The notes under the pieces: generated by a model
The model's input: the letters and a program-made list of their open reading frames with translations, nothing else
Database searches by the model: none
What the model was told of the DNA's origin: nothing
Part shown: positions 1 to 11,397 of the stretch, piece after piece
How positions within the stretch are numbered: the first letter of the stretch is position 1
Layout: every line of letters begins with the position of its first letter
Source of the DNA: Linum tenue
Lineage: Eukaryota > Streptophyta > Magnoliopsida > Malpighiales > Linaceae
Direction of reading: 5' to 3'
DNA: 64,000 nt
NCBI GenBank assembly: GCA_946122785.1
Contig: CAMGYJ010000002.1
Location: 58,739,703 to 58,803,702, forward strand
Made by a program: the position numbers and the translations under genes

Positions 1-480
1 TTCTTGGCGGAGATTGAGACGCCGCCAACCCTCGCCGCCTGCCATCGATCGCCACGAAAAGGCCTCATCGCATGCTTAACTTCGATGTGGGTCAGATTTG
101 ATTTCAGAGGATGTCGGAGACAGGGACGGGAACAACTGGGGTTCTGGCACGAGGAAGAAAGACTATGGAAGGGGATAAGGAAAGGGAAAGGTCTGTGGTG
201 GTGGCCCTCATGAGTCGTGTCTCCTCTTCCCTTCCCTTTTTGTTTTTTTTAGTAACGATATGGACAAGCTGAGTCAACATCAAATGCTGAGTCAGCGACG
301 AAGAAAATGGTTGACCGTCAATTCTAATAGTCAACCCGTCCCATATGTCACATTTGTCCAATAGTTTCAAAAGTAGGTCATAAAGGTCTTATTTGAAAAA
401 TGGGGCCAGAACTATCACTAACGCTAAACTTCAAGACAAACTAGGGTATTGACCTATTTTTTATAGTAATTTTTATAGTA
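1..480. other. GC-rich fragment followed by a probable Mutator-like terminal region
   Basis: The first 230 bases are GC-rich and gene-like but show no recognisable protein. From about 240 to 462 the sequence changes to text typical of plant MULE termini: short alternating motifs such as GTTGACC, CTGAGTCA and an end near ACTAGGGTATTGACC. Read on the minus strand this would be a left TIR beginning GGTCAATACCCTAG. The partner TIR would lie outside the window, so this is an inference from style only. The GC-rich part could be captured host sequence. Confidence 0.3.
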
Positions 481-1115
481 ATTGAAAGAAACTAACCACT
501 TGTGTTTGATTACTTTAGAAAGTTATTACCTCCTCGCTTGTTTTCGTTTTTTGTAGGAATCGAACTCGAGGGAAGCATTGCAAGGCATTCAACAATGAGA
601 ATAGTTGAAGCACAACTTGGAGAAAGATGGGTATCCTATCTCTATTCAAGAATATTTGGCCAAAGGCATCAAAGGTCAAAGCAAGCAACATCAATCCTCC
701 TCCACCATGTTACTATCAGTAAAGGATTCATAACAAATGGGATAGCGAAGATATGGATCCCGAAGAAGCGAAGCTACTCAAAGAATGTATGAGGAGTTCC
801 CAACTATAGAGGAATTGAAGCAAGCATTTGATTTTCTCAAATCAAGATGCCAGGTTAACCCATAACCTCCTAGGAGCATCAATGCTAGCATCAAAGATGA
901 ATGACCAAAACAACTGCTAGAAGATGTTTCAAATCATCAAGGATCACACCGAAGCCTATAAATACGTTCCAATTAGATGCATGAAGGTTTTGGAGAGATC
1001 TAGGGTCACGAAGGGCTTCTGGAGCATGAAGAATTCATAGACCATGGAGAAGAGGATATCATCTCAATGCCAACCAGTAGGCGATGAAGAACATGGAGAG
1101 ATCTTAGACCAAGGC
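481..1115. other. Degenerate sequence, no intact gene
   Basis: Purine-rich, stop-ridden sequence with composition similar to the decayed acidic ORF further right (2203-3440). It may be the 5' part of the same old unit, later split by the repeat at 1116-1905. I see no domain. Confidence 0.3.
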
Positions 1116-1905
1116 AGGGACGGAGCCAGGATTTCAAATTAAGGGGGGCGAATTTTTTTCACAACACATACATAGTGATGAAAAAATACATATAAATATA
1201 ACATCCAAAATTATTAACAATTTTTTATATAAAATCATTAAAATTATGTCAAAACTATAAAAATCATGACATATTTCAAAATAAAATAGCATAGATTCGA
1301 CTATTTAAAATATAACATTTTCAATTTCAAATAAATTCACATGCAAAGAGACTTACCAAGAAAATAAAAAAATATATATAAAGGAGACTTGCTTAGAAAA
1401 ATAGGGAAAAGAGTGTAGGAACTAGGAACAACCAATTTATTAATTTAAGTAAAATGAGTTTTGAAGGAAAACATATAAAGGAGACTTGCCATTATCCTCG
1501 TGGTAAAAGGGTGTAATGAGAGTCAATTAAAGCAAAATGAGCTTTCTAAAAATAACAGAGGTGGGGTTTGAAGGAAAATATATAAAGGAGACTTGCTTAG
1601 AAAAATAGGGAAAAGAGTGTAGGAACTAGGAACAACCAATTTATTAATTTAAGTAAAATGAGTTTTGAAGGAAAATATATAAAGGAGACTTGCCATTATC
1701 CTCATGGTAAAAGGGTGTAATGAGAGTCAATTAAAGCAAAATGAGCTTTCTAAAAATAGCAGAGGTAGGGTTTGAACCCACATGCTCACAGTAATGAAGG
1801 AGAAATATAAGTGCCAACACCACTATGCTACGTAAGACTCTGGCTGCTATATAAAACTTCCATTGTGTTTTTAAGTTTAGGGGGGGGGGGGCATGGCCAA
1901 TGAAT
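1116..1905. repeat. Composite dispersed repeat with an internal 204-bp tandem duplication
   Basis: The block opens with GGGACGGAGCCAGGATTT followed by a G run and closes with a long G run before CATGGCC (about 1879-1895). This is a layout seen in common plant dispersed repeats. Inside, the segment starting AAGGAGACTTGCTTAG at 1381 recurs at 1585, giving a 204-bp tandem duplication with only a few differences. The second copy runs on into a tRNA-like promoter at 1768-1830. The block interrupts older degenerate sequence. Class assignment is uncertain. Confidence 0.5.
1768..1830 (-). promoter_or_regulatory. Pol III-like A and B boxes (possible tRNA-derived SINE head)
   Basis: On the minus strand TAGCATAGTGG resembles the A box of tRNA genes (one mismatch to TRGCNNAGYNGG). 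About 40 nt downstream GGGTTCAAACCC is a good B box (GGTTCRANNCC). The spacing fits an internal pol III promoter. No cloverleaf is evident, so a SINE head is more likely than a tRNA gene. The 204-bp duplication upstream carries only the outer edge of the B box, so only one copy keeps both boxes. Confidence 0.4.
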
Positions 1906-2202
1906 GTGAAGAAGAAGACGGTGATTTTATAACTCAATCTTTCAACAACAAAAATCAAGAGACCCCCTCAAGAAGATGCAACGAATGAAGGAAGCTACTC
2001 ACAATACAAAGAAAGCATCACACCAACCATGAAAACCATGATCGAGCATCTTGAACCTATCCAATGAAAGAAGAATGATTAACCTATCAAGGAACCTCAA
2101 GAATTAGATCATCTCAAGGCCAACAAATTTGATGATGAAGAATATTATCTTACAACTCAATCTTTAGAAGTATAAAACGAGATACAACCCCTAGGACTAG
2201 CA

Positions 2203-3440
2203 ATGGAGGAACATGGTTGCATTGTTGAAAAACTTACACAAATCCAAACTTTCTTGAATTTATTGGAAGATGCATATGGTTTTACACCCTTTGAAGGCAT
2301 TGAACACTTTCTATGCCTTCTTCAATTTGAATCCAGAAGTAATCCACCTACCGAGGCATCCAACATTGGAAACATCCAGGAGGAAGAGTTCGAGTATGAT
2401 GACCTCTTGTACCTCTTATTTGAAGTTCAACAAAACCCTTGGAACCAAACATTGAAAAAGAGATCGTGTAGGAGAATCCTAACAAGGATGATCAACCTCA
2501 AATAGAGCATGAAGATGAGGAGCCACTAGAGGAACAACCATCTCAACCTATCCAATCAAAGAAGGAGTTTCAAGAGGAGACATCGATAAGAAATGTTGAT
2601 GATCAGACCAACATGGAATCTAACCAAGGAAAGAAGCAAGATACTCCCACCAGTTAGGAGATCGTGGAAGAGTTCATCAATGAAGAAAAATAATCTAGCT
2701 CAATAAAGGAAACTTGATGCCACACTCATCTAGAGTTCAACTCAAGTTGGGAGGAGGAAGTTGACAAAGACTGCAACTTCAAACTCGGAGAAGAAGGATC
2801 CTCTACATCATCCTCTACATCAATGGAAGAAGATCAATGAGTATCAATCACACCTAATCTAAGCAATGACATGTTATGCATAGAAGAACCAAGCCTTGAA
2901 ATGGATAGACCCCTTCAAGATCTCCTTACATCGTCTTCCCGAAGATCTACTCAAACATTAAAAAAGAAGAACTTTGAGGAAGTAAGGGTAGAGCATGAAG
3001 AGTTTACCATTTATAAGAGCGCTCATGGTGAAACGATGGAGGATGACAATCCCGAAGTTGGAGACCCTGAAGAAAACTTCCAAGTCCTGGTGGAGATACA
3101 TCATGGAGTCAAATCTGATCTCAATAGACTCCTTGATAAGGATCCCTTTGCAGCATTTCTGGAGAGTCGTGAAATCATAGGGTTTTATCTAACCCGAAGA
3201 GGGGAATACATGAGTCGCTTCTTGAATAGTTACCTCTACCACATGTCTAATGTTCACAAATCAAAGGAAGGTACCACCATTAATGATGAGAACATCTCGT
3301 TATCGGAATATCTCTCTACTTGGACTAGACAATGCACTCATGCAGAGTGTTACAAAGATTTGTGTGTTCGTGCAGTTTTAATCTTACAATGGTGCCATGC
3401 CCTCTATTCATTGGGGAGAATCCAACCTAAAACAACCTAA
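2203..3440 (+). pseudogene. Decayed acidic open reading frame, unknown, probably transposon-derived
   Basis: I do not recognise this gene. An ORF begins at 2203 (MEEHGCIVEKLTQIQ), shifts frame near 2500, then continues in another frame through several stops to a 189-residue open stretch at 2871-3440. The product would be about 410 residues, rich in Glu, Asp, Gln and Ser (for example EDEEPLEEQPSQPIQSKKEF), with a more hydrophobic C-terminus around SLSEYLSTWTRQ. No gag zinc knuckle, protease or reverse transcriptase motif is visible. Frameshift plus stops indicate a dead copy. A spacer ORF of an old Gypsy element is one possibility; a host gene relic is another. Confidence 0.35.
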
Positions 3441-3969
3441 ACTGACTAGGAAAGAGTCTTCTAAACCTACTAGACTCGGGAAACTTCTTCAACACGCCAA
3501 AGGGAAGGCGGTGGTATGGCATCCGTTGGACCTGTCGCTCTAGTTCTTCATGAGTTGGGCTTCTTGATCTATGGACTTCAATTGTTGACGATTTGAGCTG
3601 CAATTTCCGGGAGCATCAATTGGACCCGTTGCTTGGACCGCCGCTCTTTCTTGAACTTGGGTATGGTACTTAAAGGGGTTGGTGCAAGGATGTCCTTCCA
3701 TTCCATCGTTTAGATCGCCCAATTAAATACAGTCCTTAATACGAGCCTCCTTTAGGCTGCTAATTACTTGAATTATTATCAAATTCAATCACCATTTTCA
3801 TTTAATGACCAAGTTTGGACTTTAATTGGTTCACAATTGAGGGGATGAATGATACGAAAATCCCCAATTGTGACTCAGTTGCGTCCTGTTTCACAAATTC
3901 AAGAATGTGGCCATCCATCCATCGAAACTAATCGCTCGGGATCCATCTAATGTGTGTGCAACAACTAAT
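3441..3969. other. Non-coding, nothing recognised
   Basis: No ORF with a domain. It lies directly beyond the point where the SNARE-like fragment breaks off, so it may be the sequence that replaced the rest of that gene. Confidence 0.3.
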
Positions 3970-4245
3970 TCAGAGTGAAGAAGAATCATACAAGATATGT
4001 TTAGAAGGCGGGTTGCGAAGGAGAGACTCGAGGCGATCCAGCTTGATTCCTAGCTCAACAAGCTTCGACTCAGCTGCAGCATCCACGCGCCGCTTGTTCT
4101 CCAAACCCTCCATCAGAATCGAAGCTTCCTGAGCTTCCCTCGTCCATGAATCCACCGCCAAGGAATGCTCAGCCATCTTCCTCCCTTTTTCTCTGGTCTT
4201 TCTCCTAGCAGCGATTTCCATTGCAGCGAATGAGGTCAGGTTCAC
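3970..4245 (-). pseudogene. Truncated first exon resembling plant syntaxin/t-SNARE-like N-terminus
   Basis: The minus-strand ORF contains MAEHSLAVDSWTREAQEAS followed by a helical stretch ending KLDRLESLLRNPPS. This looks like the N-terminal helix of plant Qc-SNARE/SYP5-like proteins (DSW-R-NEA ... KLDSLQSLL). The most sensible start is the ATG at 4174-4176; two in-frame ATGs lie upstream (4221, 4245). After residues PPSKHILYDSSSL the frame stops and no further SNARE exon is found to 3500, so only an N-terminal piece remains. The upstream side looks like a native promoter (TGGGCC motifs near 5140-5200), split by a hAT MITE. Family assignment is from memory of the motif and tentative; a short unrelated gene is the alternative. 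Confidence 0.4.
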
Positions 4246-4326
4246 AAGGGCGAGAATCGATGTGGTTAGCCGTCATTTTTGGTAGCTCTGCAAATAAACG
4301 ATTGGGGTTTTGAGGAGAGTGATGAC

Positions 4327-4921
4327 TAGGGATGTCAATCCAACCCGTAACCATGGGTACCCTACCCGACCGTAACCGGTCAACGAGGGTAATTACCCGC
4401 TTTGACGGGTTAAGGGGCGGGTACGGGTAATACCCGGTTTCAAAATAAAGGGTAGGGTACGGGTATGGTAATCGATAATACCCGCCCCGTTATACCCGCC
4501 CCGCTAACCAAAGGGTCAATTTCCCTTGAGAAATTTAGTTTAGCTTGAGAAATTTAGTTTAGCTACCATTATTGATGATGAAGATTTAGACGATTATTAT
4601 GTTTGTGTGGATTGTAGAAGTAAGAACAATTATTATGTTTTTGTTGTTTTTATTTGTGTGGATTGTTGAAGCTAGAACAATTAGAAGTATTGAGAATTCT
4701 TAATGGACAATAATATGTATGTGCATATATGTATAAGTTCATAGTTTAGGATTCGTACCCATGGTTACCCGAATACCCGTGGTTACCCGGTGGGTAGGGT
4801 ATGGTTATATAATTTTCATACCCGGTGGTTATTTAGTCGGGTATTTTAAAAGACTCTACCCGGCGGGTTAGGAGTTGGTATAGGGTAAACCCGCACCCGA
4901 CCCTACCCATTGCCATCCCTA
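4327..4921. mobile_element. Non-autonomous hAT element (595 bp)
   Basis: Starts TAGGGATGTCAATCC and ends GGGTAGGGTCGGG-type sequence finishing CATTGCCATCCCTA, an inverted repeat of the start. It is flanked by a perfect 8-bp target duplication GTGATGAC (4319-4326 and 4922-4929), the hAT signature. The interior has no transposase and contains subterminal runs of ACCCG/GGGTA. It belongs to the same family as copies at 33378, 54903 and 60922. It inserted about 80 bp upstream of the SNARE-like ORF, in its 5'UTR or promoter. Confidence 0.9.
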
Positions 4922-4929
4922 GTGATGAC

Positions 4930-6131
4930 TTAGAGAAAGGAAGAAGAGTTGTGGTGTCGCAGATAATTTACTAGAATTGTTTTGGATGATAGGGGGTTTT
5001 GATTTGAGCAGAGGCTGTGAGAAACTGACAATTGTGAAGTGAACCGGAAATATGAAATTATTTCTTATTTTAATCAAAGTGAAAATCACACGCCACGCCG
5101 TTCGGCAAAGTTTTGGCGCCTTTCCAGTGTAATCTGATATGGGCCTTTCTTAGGTTGGGCCAATATCCGATCCACCTAAGTGCAGGTTACCTGGGCCGTG
5201 CTATTGTATTGATCTGTAAGCAGTGGAGGAGATGCTGAACCAAGTTAGCCCGAACATTTGGGCCATTCGGAGAAGCCTACCAAGGGATGTTGCCAAATTC
5301 GAATTAGTTAGTCAAATGTAATTTTGTTCGTGATCATCTCTCCTAACATTGACATAGCTTCTTTAACCATACACATTCTTGTCCCATTCAGAGTATTTTT
5401 TTATATATCAACCACTAATCAAGTCATTGTTGTGTGTTCGTTTCGAATGAAAAAAAATTCGTGATAGTAACAGTAAATCATTGCTGGAATTAATTGACAT
5501 CTTTCGGATTTTCAATTCGAAATTTTGATCAATACATGAAAGAGGAATTCAATCTAACATAAAATAGTTAGGAATATAATTCAATTCGTGTTTCTCTTTT
5601 TTTTGCTGGGGGGGTAGCAAAATGTGAAAAGGGAGAGACTATTTGTGAATGGTCAAAAGGCATTGAAATTGCAATCAATAAGTGGGAGGTGATACGATTG
5701 TGACATTGGAGGAGTGTGGTGGCAATGGAAACAAAGAGACCAAACTATGCAGTAGTGATCATGCAATGCAATTGAAGAGAGAGGGCCACACTCAGAATCT
5801 ACACAATAAAAAGGTTCATGGAAAGGGTTAATCTTACCTGCTGCTCTCTTTCTCTTTCTCTTTTTCCTTTATTTGGCTTTCAACCCGGCAATGACTTTTT
5901 CTTTCCCTTTTGTCTCCCATGAAAAATCTCATCTCAATCTTCTACCTCCATTCACCCATCCCTCCTCCACTCTCAAAGGTGGTGGATATAACTTAACATA
6001 TAACAAAACATTTATTTTCATGTATGTTAGAGTGTGCCCAAAATATGCCTAAGGTTTGAGATCCGAAACAGGTTAATTGTACATGAAATCAAATCGGGGC
6101 GGGTATTCGATAATTGTAGCAGGTTGGGTCT
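4930..6131. other. Non-coding, partly promoter-like
   Basis: Contains TGGGCC/GGCCCA-type site II motifs around 5140-5280, which fit an old promoter for the minus-strand fragment at 3970-4245. A CT-rich stretch lies at 5845-5875. No ORF with a recognisable domain. Confidence 0.35.
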
Positions 6132-6306
6132 AGGTCGAGTAATTTATTGTAAACGCGGATCGAAACATGTCGAAATATATAGGTCGAGTAATTTATTATA
6201 AAACGCGGATCGAAACATGTCGAAATATATAGGTCGGGTAATTTATTATAGAACACGGATCGAAACATGTCGAAAGATATAGGTTGAGTAATTTATTATA
6301 GAACGC
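6132..6306. repeat. 50-bp tandem repeat, about 3.5 copies
   Basis: Units start at 6132, 6181, 6231 and 6281 with AGGTCGAGTAATTTATTAT or a near match and contain CGCGGATCGAAACATGTCGA. The last unit is partial. Copies differ by one to four bases and one single-base indel. No coding potential. Confidence 0.85.
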
Positions 6307-6749
6307 GTTTCACATAGATGATCTTATGGCACCAAATTGTGAAGTCATTTTCATGTTGAGTTGGCAATACATTATATGGATTGGTATTCAAAATTTTCAA
6401 ACAGGTTCGAGACTTTCTGTTTCCATCATTGTCGCGCATGAAGGCTTTGTCTTTGTTTGCTTATAATTATCTCTTTTCCTTTTCTGGTCTGAATCGTTCA
6501 TTATGTTCTTGGCCCCTACAAAGAAACGCTATCCTTACAGCTTTAGGATTTGGATTATCCCTTCGTTTCGTGTCGTTTCCATGCGTTGATTTTCTTTGAT
6601 ACTGCAGAGATCCTTCCAATGATATTATCCAGTTTTGTCTTCTATCAGGTTGTATGTCGGATAAATTCTAATCATCGATTCAATTCAATCAGAGTCGGAT
6701 AAAATCATAACGGCCAATCAATTAAACTTCACAAATATTAATTTTCATA
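6307..6749. other. Non-coding, nothing recognised
   Basis: A short ORF at 6381-6599 has no domain and no gene context. Confidence 0.3.
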
Positions 6750-6757
6750 TTTGAGGC

Positions 6758-8227
6758 TAGGGGCGGGCAATGGACGGGTTGGATGGATTTTGGTCTCAAA
6801 TTGACCCACCCGTTTACTCGCGAATTGATGTGATTGTGAACCGCTATCCACCCACATTTTTCTTTGGGTTGGGTCGAGTGTATGGCGGATGGGTTCGGTT
6901 GAATCGTGGGTTAACCCGCAAAATCAATTCTCCAACTAGTCATTAAACAAGTTGGCTACATTTATAACAAGTTCCTTGAAAGTTATTAACACCGTGTAAA
7001 TTTAGACACCTCCCACTTTGTCTCTAGTAGATCCTTGTAGTATTTCCATAAAATCATTCATTACTTCATCAATGAATTATGTAAAGAAAATTGACGATTA
7101 TTGCTACTTTCTTTTTTTTATGAATCGTTGGGATCTTTATTCATCAAAAAGTGGTTGCTAGCAACACCCTTGCTAGCTAGGGAATCAAACCAAATATGTG
7201 AAAACAGTTAATGCAAACCTTCCTCTGAGACAGATCACAATTTAAACATTCCAAAAGAGTCTCACCCTTTCACAGCCTAAAACACACACAACCTCGGATT
7301 TGATGACAAGCAACACCTCCTGAAAACCTTTAGCATTAACTCCATACTGATACAGTCGACGACAGCGTTCTCTCCAAACCTGACTTACCCACGATTGCCA
7401 GATGAGCCTTCCCATTTCAGCAACTTCCGTTTGCTGGCTATACTTCAACATCATCCATGAAACCATTTCCTCCCAAGTTTGGATTAAAGGGACCTGCATA
7501 GAGCCACTAAACAGCTCATCAAGGAGTTGCCTGGTGAAAGGACAGAGGTTGTCTGTTCTCAGTCCCTCCCCCACAGAAAGCACAAGCCAGCGATCCCAAA
7601 TACCCTCATTTCTGCATTCTGTCCATTTGTTGGCTATACTTCAACATCATCCATCAAACGGTTGCTCGGTATAGCCTTACCTTTCCAGAGAATTTTCCAC
7701 CAGTCCACCTTCTGCTGAGTAGGTCGAATAATCTGCCACACTCTTTTAATAGAAAATCGAGGCATAGGAAGATCATCAAGGAGCAGAACATCATCCCTGG
7801 TCGAGATGAAAGAAGATACCTTGCTTCTCAGCTTAAGAATTTTGCACCAGTTCCAGACCCTGATGTGCAGGTGTAGGTCCAAAAGCACCTACCCTTCAGC
7901 TGAGAAGCAATACACAATATAGTAACGGATAGTAATACAAAATATTATCCATTCTCCGTGTTTAGGTATATCATCAGTATGTAGTGTGGTTAGAAAATTT
8001 GATGACTATTCGACAATATAAACAAGAAACAACAATTTGTAATGTGAGAATAGGGTGCGGGTCATTTGGGTGACCCGCAATCCATCCACCACTCATCCGC
8101 ATAGGTGCATGTAGGAGATTTGTCAATCCACAATCCACCCACATCAATCACCTACCACTACGATTCGGATTATTTACGGGTGGATCGATATCAAATCGCG
8201 GATCAACCACCCGCACACCCGCCCCTA
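6758..8227. mobile_element. Non-autonomous hAT-type element (1470 bp) carrying a LINE fragment
   Basis: Left end TAGGGGCGGGCAATGGAC and right end CCCGCACACCCGCCCCTA form a short inverted repeat. Flanking octamers TTTGAGGC (6750-6757) and TTAGAAGC (8228-8235) match at six of eight positions, consistent with an older 8-bp hAT duplication. Subterminal regions are rich in GGGTGG/CCACCC. The middle (about 7105-7890) is an unrelated LINE piece on the minus strand, so the original element was roughly 0.7 kb. No transposase is present. Confidence 0.65.
7105..7890 (-). pseudogene. LINE 3' fragment: zf-RVT region of a non-LTR reverse transcriptase
   Basis: Minus-strand peptides include FSIKRVWQIIRPTQQKVDWW followed by KILWKGKAIPS, the conserved start of the zf-RVT domain of plant LINEs, then stop-broken sequence to about 7242. 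A T run at about 7110-7118 on the plus strand fits the poly(A) tail of a minus-strand LINE. The piece is 5'-truncated and has several stops. A 31-32 bp segment (GGCTATACTTCAACATCATC) occurs at both 7435 and 7633, a local duplication inside the fragment. Confidence 0.65.
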
Positions 8228-8235
8228 TTAGAAGC

Positions 8236-11200
8236 AACAATTTAGATTGAAGAATCTGCTAAATTCTCCCATATGTTGGGTAGAAAACTACTTAGTCTCA
8301 ATACTATACAATATTATAAAATCCCTTATTTCGACCGAAGTATATGATCGAATTGCTTTGCCAACAACCGTGATACTTAATTTTTTTTTTATTAAAAGGT
8401 GTTCATCATGTTATGTCCCCTTATTACCACTAGGTGACACACATAGTCCTGGATCTAGTACGCCATGCATGGATGTATTGCAGGAGGTTGGTGATATTTG
8501 GTGGGTGGTTTAGAGGATTTGATTTAATAATTAATGGGATTAGTGGAATGGGCTTTCAGTGAATAGAAGGGAAAAGTAATGCGACGGCCCAAATGACAGA
8601 GTGGATTTGTAGGAAGAATGGGCCCGACTTGGGGGGAGGTTGAAGTGAAACGCACGTAACCAACCGAGACCAGACCACATGAGCACATCCACGTGAACCC
8701 CACGTCTTTCTTCTCCATCATACACTTATTAATCAATTAATAAATTCTTATAATTTGGACAAACAAGAGGATTTAATAAAAATTGGTAAATCTCGATTTA
8801 GCTTTAAGCACCTTCACAAGTAGAAATTATTAGGGTGTATAGCCGGGTTTGGCCATCAAAGATAAAGATAATCTAACAGTAAGTTGTCGTGATAGTGAAT
8901 GATTGGAAGTTGCAGATTCTATATTCGATCCTAGCGAAATTCGTTGGTTTTTCCAGAGGTATGAGAGAGCGAAGCCCTGTTGACGTCAAATTGATTGCAG
9001 GTGGGCCCCAAATTTATTAGACCCTGCTCTTACAAAGTGGCACGTGAAGCTGAAGTTGCTAGATAATAAAAAAAACTGAGTTTGGCCAAATTTTACACTA
9101 ATCGATCATATTGATCCAAATTTTTTGAAATTCTTAAAAGATGTTCAAATTTTCAAAAAAAAAAAAATTATCTTAATTTTATTAGAGTTTTGATTGTCTG
9201 TTACCTTGAAGGTTCAATATTGAGTGCACATCGCTGATGTGGATGCAATATCAGCTCAAGAAATTTAAAAAATAAATAATTTGGATATAATTTAAAATAT
9301 ATCAAATTTTTTTATTTCATTATATATAAATCAAAAACAATTCCATTAAATACTCCCCCACTCTCTCCTTCACATCGCATTAGGGATATACATGGATCTA
9401 GTGATTCAGGTTTAGTCATTTTAATAACCAGATTCACACACTTCAATTTTGAAAACACCACATCTAAACCCACACAAAAAAATTAAAATTTCACTGTTTG
9501 TTTATGGTTGGATTGGGTCAGGTGGGCAATAATTATAAGTAAAAACTCAAGTAAACACTAAAAATGCAACTATTCTGTACAATAAAAATAAAGTAATTGA
9601 TAACTAATTAAATTTCAATCAAATTAATTGAAGTGGAGGGTATCAAAATACATAGAAGGTGTTGTTTGGATATAGATGAAATGTAATTTGTTTCAACATA
9701 TGTCTTATTATATTTCATAAACATTTAATAAAATAAGCAAACATCTTATGCAGTATAAGGGAATGCATCCACAATATATTCTTCTTCTAAAATTATCCAC
9801 AAGAAAAAAAATGTGAACCATAACTTTATGCATCCATAGTATATTATTCTTCTGAATCTACGCCTAAATTTTAAATTGAAAAATGCATAAGTTTAGCTAG
9901 ACCACAAAAGAAAATTATGAATAAAATCTAGCTTTCTCACAAACATGCTTGTATAGGAGACAAATGCGTTTTAGATACGAACACTTAGAACAACAAGTGT
10001 AATATAGACTCAGGTTGGTATCTATGGGTTGCATAACCCGAAACTCGCACCCAACCCAAAAAGCGGGTTTGCAAAATAAAACCAACAACCAACCTAAAAC
10101 ATTAGTTTTAGCGGTAAATATGATGAGTTGGGTAGGGTTACAGTTGTTTTTGGTCACTCTTAAATCACATAGCTCTACCACTAATTTAATTTCATAAAAA
10201 AAATTATCCCCAAATTGAATATCATTAATTGATGTATGTATAGATGGCAGCGAGGATTTCCATGAGACATTATGGGTAGCGATAACAATTTCGACCTAAC
10301 CCGTTTTACCCTGACTTGTTTAACCTGTTTGGGGACTGGTATTACTCGCCCCTAGGTGACACGGGATGGGTATGGATACTCCTCTCGACCCGACTTGTCC
10401 TAACCTGCCTCAATCTCTACTATGGATGGCAATGGGGCGGGTTTGTCTAAACCATCCACATCCCCGTCTTCAAATATCCAAATTACATATAATTTTATTT
10501 TTATTATCTCATATTTAAGCTATAACGAAGTAAATAGGCGAGAACTTTAATTTCTCGACTAATTTAACTATCTTTATCATATTATAGTTTGTTTCTCGAT
10601 TTGTCAATGAAAAAAATTCTAATGTTTTCTTTTAAACTACATAACTATATGGGTAAAGCTACCCCAGGCCCGCACCCATAATAAATTATCCAACATGTAC
10701 CCGACATGCCACATGACAAGTATTGGTATCGAAATACCCACCCCAACCTCCATTAACATTTCTAATTATGGGTATACTTTTATCAGTTACTTGTAAAAAA
10801 ATGGGTTAGAGATCACTCTTTCATTTTGAATGGTTAAAAATGTAGGTACGAGAAATCTGGACCGTAAATCATTGAATTTGAACTCAAAAACTTCCCTCCA
10901 TCGGTTAAGAAATTGGTCCAACCAATCATGGTTAATTAGCGATTAGAAAAAAAGGGTCCTGATTTAATTCAATAATATCGAACGGTGGAGATTATGCCGG
11001 CATGGATGCAGGCACGACACCACAGTCTTCCCCGAGATCAATCGAACCAAATTCGGGTAAAAAATTAAAATAAAGAAAACAAATCCAGGCTAGGCAGAAC
11101 TAGGAAGGCCATGGGATCGTGGAATGGTAATATGGTGATACCAGCTCAGCACAAAGATTCGTAAGGGACAACATAATTCCCATTTTACACAAGTCAAGTT

Positions 11201-11386
11201 TTATATAATCTTTCTTCTAAAGTAAGATATGCTGAGGCTGTCAAAGGCAATCCCCCCCAATTATATTTGCCATTTTTTGGAATTGGAAGGTACTCTCTCT
11301 TCATCCCCTAAACATTCCCAACAAATCCCCGTCTGGATCATTGAAATGCCAGCCATGAGTACACTCACTCTTAGTTCATATCTACG
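8236..11386. other. AT-rich intergenic DNA with degraded hAT-like pieces, no gene
   Basis: No ORF here carries a recognisable domain. Degraded hAT-style text appears at about 10006-10140 (GGGTTGCATAACCCGA), 10253-10410 and 10424-10770 (ATGGATGGCAATGGGGCGGG), but I could not match both ends or a target duplication. A/T homopolymers are frequent near 9060-9320. Confidence 0.4.
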
Positions 11387-11397
11387 CCTTGCTTTAG

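Noticed and set aside
1731..1958. tRNA gene at the A/B boxes
   Set aside because: No acceptor stem or anticodon arm can be drawn; B box plus A box alone fit a SINE better.
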